Shown here piece by piece: positions 1-5,988 of a stretch of 6,773 bases of DNA. The notes under the pieces were generated by a model, which worked only from the letters and a program-made list of their open reading frames with translations, did not search any database and was not told the origin of the DNA. How positions within the stretch are numbered: position 1 is the stretch's first letter; every line of letters starts with the position of its first letter. The translations under genes and the position numbers were made by a program. The DNA lies in the NCBI GenBank assembly GCA_012798935.1, contig JAAZMG010000163.1:1-6773 (forward strand), in the 5' to 3' direction. Origin of the DNA: Tissierellia bacterium. GTDB taxonomy: Bacteria; Bacillota; Clostridia; Tissierellales; Tepidimicrobiaceae.

Positions 1-1152
1 CAACATACTACAGGAACCAAAGGAGTAATGAGCACATCCAATTTAGCATTACTTTGCGGGAATATTGGAAAGGCCTCTGCAGGGGTAAACCCATTAAGAG
101 GACAAAACAATGTTCAAGGTGCTTGTGATATGGGAGGATTGCCATCAGATTTTCCGGGGTATCAAAAGGTATTCAAACCAGAGATTCAAGAAAAATTTGA
201 AGAAATGTGGGAATCTAAACTTCCAAATAAAGCAGGGCTTACTATTCCTGAGATATTAGATGAAGCAGAAGAAGGAAATATAAAATGCATATATATAATG
301 GGAGAGAATCCAATGGTATCTGACCCAGATATAAACCATGTAAAAAAAGCTTTAACTAACCTTGATTTTCTAGTAGTTCAAGATATTTTCCTAACAGAAA
401 CAGCAGAGTTAGCCGATGTAGTATTGCCAGCTGCCTCCTTTGCTGAAAAAGATGGGACCTTTACTAATACTGAGAGAAGGGTTCAAAGGGTTAGGAGAGC
501 TATAAATCCAGTTGGAGATTCTAAACCAGATTGGAAGATATTGATGGAATTAATGAATAGATTGGGATATAAGAAGAAATATTTAAACCCTTCTGAAATA
601 ATGGAGGAAATAAGCATGGTTACTCCTTCATATGCTGGAATAAACTATGATAGATTAGAAGATGAGGGTATACAATGGCCTTGCTTAGATATTAATCATC
701 CAGGAACAAAATATTTACACAAAGCATCTATAGCAAGAGGCAGAGGAATGTTTATGCCAATAGACCATAGGGAAAGTGCAGAAGTTACGGATTCAGAATA
801 TCCATTTATATTTACTACTGGTAGAATATTATACCATTATCACACTATGAGTATGACAGGCAGAGTAAAAGGGTTAAACAAAATAGCCCCTAGATCCTAT
901 ATTGAAATAAATGAAGTAACTGCTAATAAATTAGGTATATCTGATGGAGAAAAGGTTAAAGTATCTTCAAGAAGGGGTAATGTAATTACATTAGCAAAGG
1001 TTACCGATATATTAGATGAAAATATACTATTTATGCCTTTCCACTTTGCAGAAGGTGCAGCTAACTACCTTACAAACACAGAGCTGGATCCAATTGCCAA
1101 GATTCCAGAGTTAAAGGTAGCCGCTGTAAAAATTGAAAAACTGGGGAGCTGA
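1..1152 (+). CDS. fdhA: Formate dehydrogenase, molybdopterin-binding catalytic (alpha) subunit, 5'-truncated by window edge
   Basis: The reading frame is open from base 1, so the gene starts left of the window; the ATG at 28 is internal. The 383 visible codons are the C-terminal part of a protein that is about 715 residues in FdhF-type enzymes and longer in NAD-linked forms. Family signatures seen are GQNNVQGACDMG (visible residues 34-45), MGENPMVSDPD (100-110), the ETAELADVVLPA stretch (about 133-144) and FTNTERRVQRVR (154-165). The molybdopterin dinucleotide-binding domain follows at about residues 266-380, including TTGR and FHFAEGAANYLT. The enzyme oxidises formate to CO2, or the reverse, at a Mo or W bis-MGD centre. 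The catalytic Cys or selenocysteine and the 4Fe-4S site lie outside the window, so neither the Sec/Cys type nor the electron partner can be decided. mogA, mobA and fdhD follow directly, which supports formate dehydrogenase over other molybdoenzymes. fdhA or fdhF would both be acceptable symbols. Confidence 0.93.
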   Translation, partial: QHTTGTKGVMSTSNLALLCGNIGKASAGVNPLRGQNNVQGACDMGGLPSDFPGYQKVFKPEIQEKFEEMWESKLPNKAGLTIPEILDEAEEGNIKCIYIMGENPMVSDPDINHVKKALTNLDFLVVQDIFLTETAELADVVLPAASFAEKDGTFTNTERRVQRVRRAINPVGDSKPDWKILMELMNRLGYKKKYLNPSEIMEEISMVTPSYAGINYDRLEDEGIQWPCLDINHPGTKYLHKASIARGRGMFMPIDHRESAEVTDSEYPFIFTTGRILYHYHTMSMTGRVKGLNKIAPRSYIEINEVTANKLGISDGEKVKVSSRRGNVITLAKVTDILDENILFMPFHFAEGAANYLTNTELDPIAKIPELKVAAVKIEKLGS

Positions 1153-1157
1153 TTTTG

Positions 1158-1646
1158 ATGTTTAAGGTAGGCATAATTACAGCTAGTGACAAAGGTTCTA
1201 CAGGAGAGCGGGAAGACCTAAGCGGAAAAGCAATAAAGGAAATTGTAGAATCAAAAGGATATAAAGTTAAAAAAGCTACAATCCTTCCTGATGATGAAGA
1301 GCTACTTTTAAAAGAAATGATATATATGGCAGATGAACAAAAAGTAGACTTAATATTGACTACCGGAGGAACAGGTTTTAGCAAAAGAGATGTAACTCCA
1401 GAAGCTACTATAAAAGCTTGCGATAGAATGGCTAATGGTATTGCTGAGGCTATAAGATATTATAGCCTTAGTATAACTCCACGAGCTATGCTATCAAGGG
1501 CAGTCTCGGGGATAAGAGGGGAAACCCTTATTATAAACCTTCCTGGAAGTCCAAAGGCAGTTAAAGAATCTTTAGAATATATAATGGATAGTCTACATCA
1601 TGGATTGGAAATACTCACTGGTCGAGCAAGTGAATGTAGTAGGTAG
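1158..1646 (+). CDS. mogA: Molybdopterin adenylyltransferase, MogA/MoaB family
   Basis: A 162-residue soluble protein of the MogA/MoaB fold. It activates molybdopterin by transferring AMP from ATP, giving the adenylylated intermediate used for metal insertion. Visible motifs are ITASDKGSTGEREDLSG near the N-terminus (residues 7-23), the nucleotide and pterin loop TTGGTG (68-73) followed by RDVTPEAT (77-84), and NLPGSPKAVKE (127-137). The length suits the short single-domain Firmicute form. TTG (1155) and ATG (1158) are adjacent in frame; ATG is preferred, with GGGGAG at 1143-1148 nine bases upstream, inside the end of the formate dehydrogenase gene. Only 5 nt separate it from that gene, so the two are very likely co-transcribed. 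MogA and MoaB are hard to separate by sequence alone; the position beside mobA and fdhD favours a MogA role. No moaA, moaC, moeA or moaE is in the window. Confidence 0.9.
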   Translation: MFKVGIITASDKGSTGEREDLSGKAIKEIVESKGYKVKKATILPDDEELLLKEMIYMADEQKVDLILTTGGTGFSKRDVTPEATIKACDRMANGIAEAIRYYSLSITPRAMLSRAVSGIRGETLIINLPGSPKAVKESLEYIMDSLHHGLEILTGRASECSR

Positions 1647-1654
1647 GTGAAAAT

Positions 1655-2269
1655 ATGAAAAGGTTTGGGACTGCTGTTATCTTAGCAGGCGGCAAAAGCA
1701 CCAGAATGGGCTTTGATAAACAGCTACTTGAGATTAACGAAAGAAGACTTATAGATAATTTAAGAAGAAAATTAATTCGAGAGTTTGATGAAATAATAGT
1801 TGTAACCAACAGATCTGAATATTATTTAGGTTTTGATGATAAAATAACAAAGGATATAATAGTTGGAAAAGGTCCCTTATCTGGAATTCATGCCGGTTTA
1901 ATGGAAGCCTCAAGTCAATATGTATATTTTGTTGCCTGTGATATGCCTAATATATACATGGAATATATCAAGTATATGAAGAAAGAACTAGGAAATTTGG
2001 AGGTTAAAGCCTGTGTCACTAGGTTTGGGGAATGGATAGAGCCTTTTAACGCTTTTTATTCTAAGGAAATGATAGATGATATAGAGAGACACCTATTACA
2101 GAACAGAAGGTCTATTAACTCTTTACTTGATAAATTGATGGTTCATTATATAGAAGAAGAAAAAGCTAGAGAGTTTAGCCCTAATTGGGATATGTTTTTA
2201 AACCTAAATACCAAGGATGATTTAGATGATTTTTTAGAAGCTGTAAATAGGGGATATAGGGGCAGATAA
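1655..2269 (+). CDS. mobA: Molybdenum cofactor guanylyltransferase
   Basis: A 204-residue nucleotidyltransferase that attaches GMP from GTP to molybdenum cofactor, making the guanine dinucleotide (MGD) form that formate dehydrogenases carry as bis-MGD. The N-terminal GTP-binding signature is clear: VILAGGKSTRMGFDK (residues 8-22). Further family motifs are GPLSGIHAGL (73-82), ACDMP (94-98, with the Asp expected to bind magnesium), EPFNAFY (129-135) and the C-terminal NLNTKDDL (183-190). The start at 1655 has an AGGTGA ribosome binding site at 1645-1650 that overlaps the mogA stop codon, with an 8-nt gap between the genes. This suggests translational coupling. The stop is only 2 nt before fdhD. 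The related MocA makes the cytosine form, but the formate dehydrogenase context makes MobA far more likely. Confidence 0.92.
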   Translation: MKRFGTAVILAGGKSTRMGFDKQLLEINERRLIDNLRRKLIREFDEIIVVTNRSEYYLGFDDKITKDIIVGKGPLSGIHAGLMEASSQYVYFVACDMPNIYMEYIKYMKKELGNLEVKACVTRFGEWIEPFNAFYSKEMIDDIERHLLQNRRSINSLLDKLMVHYIEEEKAREFSPNWDMFLNLNTKDDLDDFLEAVNRGYRGR

Positions 2270-2271
2270 GT

Positions 2272-3054
2272 ATGGATAATATTAAAAAATGCAATATTAT
2301 TAGAATAAAGGGAGAAGAAATTTTAGAAGAAGAGGATATAGTCATACTGGAATATCCCCTTACTATTTTCTTAAATGATGAAGAGATTGTTACCTTATTA
2401 TGCAGTCCTAGTGCCCTTAAAGGCTTAGTTGTAGGATTTCTCTATTCTGAGAATTTTATAGAGTCCTTTTCGGATATACAAAATATGAGGATAGATAAAG
2501 ACAAAGGGATGGCTTATGTCTATCTTAGGGATGTAAATAGGTTTAGTGAAAGATTTAGGGGCAAAAGAACCATCACCTCTGGTTGCGGAAAAGGGACGGT
2601 TTTTTATAATGTACTGGATTCTTTTAAATCTAAAAAAGTTGAGAAACAATTGCCTATAAGGACCTGTCATATTAAAGAACTTATAAAAGAATTCAACAAA
2701 AAGTCCCAGCTATTTATAAAAACAGGCGGAGTCCATAGTTGTGCGTTATGTAATACTAATGAAATATTAATTTTTGAAGAGGACATTGGAAGACATAATG
2801 CACTAGACAAGGTATTTGGCAAAGCATTAATGGATGATATAGATACAAGGGATAAAATAATTTTAACCAGTGGAAGGATATCCTCAGAGATTCTTATAAA
2901 AACAGCTAAAAGACAAATACCAGTTATAGTTTCTAGATCTGCGCCTACAAGTCTTGCAGTAGAAATGGCTAATAAGCTTAAAATAACCCTTATAGGATTT
3001 GCAAGAGGACAAAAAATGAATATCTATTCAAACCTTTCAAGTTTTATTGATTAG
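2272..3054 (+). CDS. fdhD: Formate dehydrogenase accessory sulfurtransferase FdhD
   Basis: A 260-residue cytoplasmic protein that passes sulfur from a cysteine desulfurase to the bis-MGD cofactor of formate dehydrogenase, a step required for activity. Motifs in order are LLCSPSAL (residues 42-49), TSGCGKG (102-108, with Cys105 the likely sulfur-carrying residue), TGGVHSCAL (151-159), EDIGRHNALDK (170-180), TSGRISSEI (199-207), SRSAPTSLAV (221-230) and IGFARG (241-246). The loop has one Cys, where E. coli FdhD has a CxxC pair. Length is normal and the gene looks intact. The start ATG at 2272 lies 2 nt after the mobA stop, with an AGGGG element at 2258-2262 inside mobA, so it is probably coupled to mobA. 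It is the last gene of the formate dehydrogenase operon, since a terminator follows within 30 nt. Confidence 0.95.
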   Translation: MDNIKKCNIIRIKGEEILEEEDIVILEYPLTIFLNDEEIVTLLCSPSALKGLVVGFLYSENFIESFSDIQNMRIDKDKGMAYVYLRDVNRFSERFRGKRTITSGCGKGTVFYNVLDSFKSKKVEKQLPIRTCHIKELIKEFNKKSQLFIKTGGVHSCALCNTNEILIFEEDIGRHNALDKVFGKALMDDIDTRDKIILTSGRISSEILIKTAKRQIPVIVSRSAPTSLAVEMANKLKITLIGFARGQKMNIYSNLSSFID

Positions 3055-3082
3055 AATATATGGAAGAATATGTGGGAATATG

Positions 3083-3109
3083 GAGGCTAAATATTAAGCC
3101 TCTTTTTTT
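3083..3109 (+). terminator. Rho-independent terminator after fdhD
   Basis: A 6-bp stem GAGGCT (3083-3088) pairs with AGCCTC (3097-3102) around an 8-nt loop and is followed at once by seven T residues (3103-3109). It lies 28 nt after the fdhD stop. It separates the formate dehydrogenase and cofactor operon from the regulator-hydrolase-transporter block. Confidence 0.88.
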
Positions 3110-3226
3110 GATGTCTGGAAGGAAAACATAGGGGTTTCTGTATTTGGGGATATAGCCCAACAAACTCGAAGGATGTATATGTTCCTTGTCCTATTATTTT
3201 AAGTTTTATAAAAATTACAAAATAAA
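3110..3226. other. Intergenic stretch without recognised content
   Basis: This part of the 299-nt gap between fdhD and the GntR gene holds no supportable gene, RNA or repeat. Two weak inverted repeats are present: TTGGG/CCCAA at 3144-3160 and AAGGA/TCCTT at 3169-3187. Both have only 5-bp arms. The regulatory signals of the gap lie further right, from about 3227 to 3347. Confidence 0.5.
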
Positions 3227-3230
3227 CCTG

Positions 3231-3259
3231 TTGATTGTCGACAGGAATAATGATATAGT
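3231..3259 (+). promoter_or_regulatory. Predicted sigma-A promoter with extended -10, for the GntR gene
   Basis: TTGATT (3231-3236) serves as the -35 box and TATAGT (3254-3259) as the -10 box, with a 17-nt spacer. TGA directly before the -10 (3251-3253) gives the TGn extension. Transcription would start near 3266, leaving a leader of about 90 nt before the ATG at 3354. The promoter overlaps the TGTCGACA palindrome at 3236-3243. Confidence 0.7.
3235..3244. promoter_or_regulatory. Candidate GntR operator, copy 1 (TGTCGACA palindrome)
   Basis: A perfect 8-bp palindrome TGTCGACA lies at 3236-3243, covering the last base of the -35 box and the start of the spacer. Bound repressor here would block RNA polymerase, consistent with autoregulation. 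The 10-mer ATTGTCGACA (3234-3243) recurs on the opposite strand upstream of the hydrolase gene. CCTGT (3227-3231) and ACAGG (3241-3245) also form a wider inverted repeat across the -35 box. That the neighbouring GntR protein binds here is an inference. Confidence 0.55.
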
Positions 3260-3290
3260 ATATATAAATAGTAAATCTAAAAAACATAGC

Positions 3291-3303
3291 TGGTAGATTA
3301 CCA
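3291..3303. promoter_or_regulatory. Candidate secondary operator TGGTA-GAT-TACCA in the gntR leader
   Basis: Perfect 5-bp arms TGGTA and TACCA surround GAT. It lies downstream of the predicted transcription start and upstream of the ribosome binding site. FadR-type regulators are known to bind TGGT...ACCA palindromes, so this could be an additional operator acting as a roadblock. No matching copy is seen upstream of the hydrolase gene, so support is weaker than for TGTCGACA. Confidence 0.3.
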
Positions 3304-3353
3304 TTCTTAAAATTGCTATCAATCTATTATTAATATAAATTTGGAGGTATTTA

Positions 3354-4028
3354 ATGGATATGGGCACGAGAACATATGTATCTAATCGGGAGAATTTAAG
3401 CAGTGTGGTAGGGGATTACATTAAGGAGGCAATACTAGCTGGCACATATAAAGAAGGGGATCGTATCTTAGAAACAGAAGTGGCTTTAAAGCTAGGCATT
3501 AGCAGAGCTCCAGTTAGAGAAGGAATAAAAGAACTTGCCAAAGAGGGAGTAGTAACTATAATTCCAAGAAAAGGTACTCATGTAACAAAATTTAATGTGA
3601 ATGATATAAAAGAGGTATTTGATATTAGACTTCTTCTTGAGAATGATATATTAAAAATATTAATTCAAGAGGATAAACTTACAGAAAAGGATTTTAATCA
3701 TCTTGAAGGCTTAGTAGAGGAAATGGTTAAAGTAGCTAATTCGGATATGGATGATTTAAAAAAATCCATAACCATAAATATAAAAGATATGGAATTTCAC
3801 CGATATATTTGGCAAAAGTCTGGTAGTCAGAGAAGGGTAAAAATCCTAGAGGACATGTTTTTTCAACTAAGGATAGCAATGTTATATGATACCAATGAAA
3901 CAGGAGACTTATATGCCACTGCTGCTGATCATTATGAAATCATAGATAATCTAAAGAGCAAAGACTTAGAAAAGTGTAAAAAAGCTTTAAGGGAACATAT
4001 TATTTCGTATAAGAGAGGTACATTCTAG
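3354..4028 (+). CDS. GntR-family transcriptional regulator, FadR/FCD subfamily
   Basis: A 224-residue DNA-binding regulator. The N-terminal winged helix-turn-helix spans about residues 14-79, with the GntR signature GDRILETEVALKLGISRAPVR (35-55), then EGIKELAKEGVV and the wing PRKGTHVT. The C-terminal all-helical FCD ligand domain (about 85-218) carries the expected metal and ligand residues: Asp145 and His149 (DMEFH), His193 (ADHYEII) and His215 (LREHI). This suggests a metal-assisted carboxylate effector, as in other FCD proteins. The start at 3354 has GGAGG at 3343-3347 with a 6-nt spacing. It lies directly upstream of, and on the same strand as, the hydrolase and TRAP genes, so it most likely controls them. 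The TGTCGACA palindrome at its own promoter suggests autoregulation. It is not the MocR-type (aminotransferase-fused) GntR protein EnuR that controls ectoine use in proteobacteria. The effector cannot be read from sequence. Confidence 0.9.
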   Translation: MDMGTRTYVSNRENLSSVVGDYIKEAILAGTYKEGDRILETEVALKLGISRAPVREGIKELAKEGVVTIIPRKGTHVTKFNVNDIKEVFDIRLLLENDILKILIQEDKLTEKDFNHLEGLVEEMVKVANSDMDDLKKSITINIKDMEFHRYIWQKSGSQRRVKILEDMFFQLRIAMLYDTNETGDLYATAADHYEIIDNLKSKDLEKCKKALREHIISYKRGTF

Positions 4029-4041
4029 GTCCTGAGTTCTG

Positions 4042-4072
4042 TTGATTATATAAGGTACTTTCAAGGTATATG
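4042..4072 (+). promoter_or_regulatory. Possible weak promoter for the hydrolase-TRAP genes
   Basis: CTGTTGATT at 4039-4047 repeats exactly the nine bases around the -35 box of the gntR promoter (3228-3236), giving TTGATT at 4042-4047. The best -10 is TATATG (4067-4072) with a long 19-nt spacer, so the promoter is weak or needs activation. No terminator follows gntR, so readthrough from the upstream promoter is equally possible. Confidence 0.3.
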
Positions 4073-4094
4073 TCGACAATAGACAATATACTTG
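4062..4094. promoter_or_regulatory. Candidate GntR operator, copy 2, within an imperfect inverted repeat
   Basis: The palindrome TGTCGACA (4071-4078) lies about 49 bp before the hydrolase start. ATTGTCGACA reads on the minus strand and matches copy 1. It sits inside a larger inverted repeat: the left arm CAAGGTATATGTC (4062-4074) and the reverse complement of 4082-4094, CAAGTATATTGTC, share CAAG and GTC ends around a shifted TATAT core. GACAATA is tandemly repeated at 4075-4081 and 4082-4088. AAGGTA is repeated at 4052-4057 and 4063-4068, 11 bp apart. The dense repetition marks a regulatory region; which element is bound is not known. Confidence 0.5.
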
Positions 4095-4123
4095 ATAAAT
4101 AAATTTAAAAGGAGGCTTTTTAA

Positions 4124-5302
4124 GTGGACAAGACTTTGTATTTTGAAGTAGATGAGTATAAGCAAAGGCTAGCAAAAACAAAAGAATCAATGGCTGACAA
4201 AGGTATTGATGTTTTAATCGTTACTGATCCTGCAAATATGAACTATCTTACAGGATTTGACGGATGGTCTTTCTATGTTCATCAATGTTTAATAGTAATG
4301 ATTGACCAAGGGCAACCTATATGGGTAGGAAGAGGCCAAGATGGAAATGCTGCAAGACTTACAACTTGGTTAGACGATGATAACATATATCCATATACCG
4401 ATGATTATGTTCAATCATTAGTAAAACATCCTATGGATTTTGTAGCTGACATAATAAAAGAAAAAGGTTATGATAAAAAAACTATTGCAACTGAAATGGA
4501 CGCATACTATTATACTGCTAAGTGTCAGGAAAGACTTGAACTTGGTTTACCTAATGCCAAATTCAAAGATGGGAATTTACTGGTTAGCTGGGTAAAGGTC
4601 GTTAAATCAGATGCGGAAGTTGAGTACATGAGAAGAGCTGCAAAAATTGTAGAAAAAGGAATGCAAACTGCCTATGAGTCAATAGATGTAGGAGTTAGAC
4701 AATGTGATGCTGCCGCAAACGTTTTTCACGCTCTTGTAAGTGGCACTGAAGAATATGGTGGAGAATATGCCTCCATTATTCCATTGATGCCAGCAGGAGT
4801 AAGAACATCTACTCCCCATTTAAGCTGGACTGATGAGCCATATAAAGATGGAGATACTGTAATACTTGAACTTGCTGGGAACTATAGAAGATATCATTGC
4901 CCTCTTTCAAGGACGCTAATACTAGGAGATGCTCCTCAAAAAGTTAAGGATTTAGCTGCGACTGTAGCAGAAGGGTTAACAGAGGCATTAAACTCAATCA
5001 AGCCTGGCGTTACCTGTGAAGAAGTTGAAAGAGTTTGGGCAAAAAGTATAGCCAAAAGTGGATTCATTAAAGATTCACGAATTGGATATTCAATGGGCTT
5101 AAATTATCCTCCAGATTGGGGCGAGCATACAGCTAGTTTAAGACCAGGAGATAAGACAGTTTTACAACCTAATATGACATTCCATATGATACCAGGGATA
5201 TGGCTAGATGATTGTGGTGTTGACATTAGTGAGTCATTTAGGGTTACAGAAACAGGAATAGAGCTATTTACAAGTTATCCAAGAAGGCTGTTAATTAAAT
5301 AA
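4124..5302 (+). CDS. doeA: Ectoine hydrolase-like enzyme (DoeA/EutD type), creatinase/M24 fold
   Basis: A 392-residue protein with an N-terminal creatinase-like domain (about residues 10-150) and a C-terminal pita-bread domain (about 165-377). As I recall the family, stretches such as FDGWSFYVHQ (45-54), HPMDF (102-106), HLSWTDEPY (232-240), RYHCPLSRT (256-264) and YPPDWGEH (328-335) closely match ectoine hydrolase, which opens the ectoine ring to N-acetyl-diaminobutyrate. Aligning M24 motifs by eye, the five peptidase metal ligands become Glu249, Pro260, Tyr322, Ile356 and Ser369. Metal-dependent peptidase activity is therefore unlikely; His232 and Glu249 are catalytic candidates. No signal peptide is seen, so it acts in the cytoplasm. 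The start is GTG at 4124, with GGAGG at 4111-4115 eight bases upstream. Adjacent TRAP transporter genes fit solute uptake followed by hydrolysis. Creatinase or another cyclic amidine or amide hydrolase remains possible. The fold is sure, the substrate only likely. Confidence 0.65.
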   Translation: MDKTLYFEVDEYKQRLAKTKESMADKGIDVLIVTDPANMNYLTGFDGWSFYVHQCLIVMIDQGQPIWVGRGQDGNAARLTTWLDDDNIYPYTDDYVQSLVKHPMDFVADIIKEKGYDKKTIATEMDAYYYTAKCQERLELGLPNAKFKDGNLLVSWVKVVKSDAEVEYMRRAAKIVEKGMQTAYESIDVGVRQCDAAANVFHALVSGTEEYGGEYASIIPLMPAGVRTSTPHLSWTDEPYKDGDTVILELAGNYRRYHCPLSRTLILGDAPQKVKDLAATVAEGLTEALNSIKPGVTCEEVERVWAKSIAKSGFIKDSRIGYSMGLNYPPDWGEHTASLRPGDKTVLQPNMTFHMIPGIWLDDCGVDISESFRVTETGIELFTSYPRRLLIK

Positions 5303-5323
5303 AAATTTATTTTAATAATTGGG

Positions 5324-5362
5324 GGGCATGTTAGGATATTTTTAAGAATAAAGACCATGCCC
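5324..5362 (+). repeat. Inverted repeat (hairpin) between hydrolase and dctQ
   Basis: GGGCATG (5324-5330) pairs perfectly with CATGCCC (5356-5362), extendable by two G-T wobbles, around a 25-nt loop that itself holds a near-palindrome at 5338-5351. No T-run follows, so it is not an ordinary terminator. It may set relative mRNA stability of the hydrolase and transporter parts of one transcript, or be a regulator site. It occupies most of the 99-nt gap between the two genes. Confidence 0.45.
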
Positions 5363-5401
5363 TTCAATATAAATCTAATAAATATAGAAGGAGGGAAATT
5401 G

Positions 5402-5986
5402 ATGAATAAGGCATTTAACAAAGCACTATCAAAAATCGAAGAATATGTATTAAGTTATTCTGTAATTATTATGGCAATACTGTTAATAGTAAATGTTATA
5501 ATGAGGACATTTTTCAATAAAAGTTTGACCTTTTCAGAAGAAGTAGGTCAAGCACTTTTGATAATAATATCATTTTTTGGAATATCTTATTGTGGGAAAA
5601 AAGGCAGACATATAACTATGTCTATAGTATTTGATGCAGTAGACAACAAAAAGAAGAAATTATTTATGTATGTAATTTCATTATTATCAGCTATCGCAGT
5701 GTTATTTATAACATATCTAGCATATAAATATGTTCTATCAACTAGGAATCTTGCAAGGGTTACTCCTGCTTTACAAATACCAATACACTTTATATATGCC
5801 TTCGTTCCATTAGGATTGTTGCTAGGGGCTATAGAATATTTTAAAACATTTATTTTGAATATAAAGCACAGAGATTTATTATATCTAACTAGTGAAATAA
5901 GTATACCAATAGACAAAGAAATTAATGCAGATCTAAATAGTCTAATAGATATTTTAGAAGAAGAAAAAGACGAGGAGGAGATTTAG
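5402..5986 (+). CDS. dctQ: TRAP transporter small permease subunit (DctQ family)
   Basis: A 194-residue membrane protein with four predicted transmembrane helices, at about residues 17-36, 49-66, 87-108 and 127-147. Family hallmarks are NVIMRTFFNKSLTFSEE (31-47), the second-helix region ending in GRHI (68-71), and TPALQIPIHFIYAFVPLG (121-138). With DctM it forms the membrane part of a sodium-driven TRAP importer fed by an extracytoplasmic binding protein. The start at 5402 is chosen because AAGGAGGG (5388-5395) is 6 nt upstream. The in-frame ATG at 5357 has no ribosome binding site and lies in a hairpin stem. The C-terminus carries an extra cytoplasmic tail of about 40 residues ending in a cluster of Glu and Asp. 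The AGGAGG for dctM lies within this gene's last codons. The transported solute is inferred from the hydrolase next door, not from this subunit. Confidence 0.9.
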   Translation: MNKAFNKALSKIEEYVLSYSVIIMAILLIVNVIMRTFFNKSLTFSEEVGQALLIIISFFGISYCGKKGRHITMSIVFDAVDNKKKKLFMYVISLLSAIAVLFITYLAYKYVLSTRNLARVTPALQIPIHFIYAFVPLGLLLGAIEYFKTFILNIKHRDLLYLTSEISIPIDKEINADLNSLIDILEEEKDEEEI

Positions 5987-5988
5987 TT

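Noticed and set aside
28..1152. Formate dehydrogenase fragment as a complete gene starting at ATG 28
   Set aside because: The frame is open to base 1, and the nine codons before the ATG (QHTTGTKGV) match the family, so the ATG is internal.
1070..1384. Minus-strand open frame over the fdhA-mogA junction, and similar ones at 1615-1809, 2425-2670, 3987-4190 and 5587-5916
   Set aside because: They lie opposite well-supported genes on the + strand and show no family motifs; they are frame shadows.
3144..3187. Small hairpins TTGGG/CCCAA and AAGGA/TCCTT as an RNA gene or riboswitch
   Set aside because: The arms are only 5 bp, with no conserved core or continuing structure; this is expected by chance in such sequence.
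3087..3287. Minus-strand open frame of 66 codons in the fdhD-gntR gap
   Set aside because: It runs through the predicted promoter and into the terminator stem, has no Shine-Dalgarno sequence before its ATG, and resembles no known protein.
4124..5302. Xaa-Pro aminopeptidase (metal-dependent M24B peptidase)
   Set aside because: The metal ligand positions are substituted, and the motifs match ectoine hydrolase and creatinase types better.
5324..5370. Rho-independent terminator between the hydrolase and dctQ
   Set aside because: The stem is good, but it is followed by TTCAATATAA, not a T-run, and the loop is long.
5357..5401. ATG at 5357 as the start of dctQ
   Set aside because: It lacks a ribosome binding site and lies in a hairpin stem. 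The 15 extra residues are unlike a DctQ N-terminus, while ATG 5402 has a strong AAGGAGGG.
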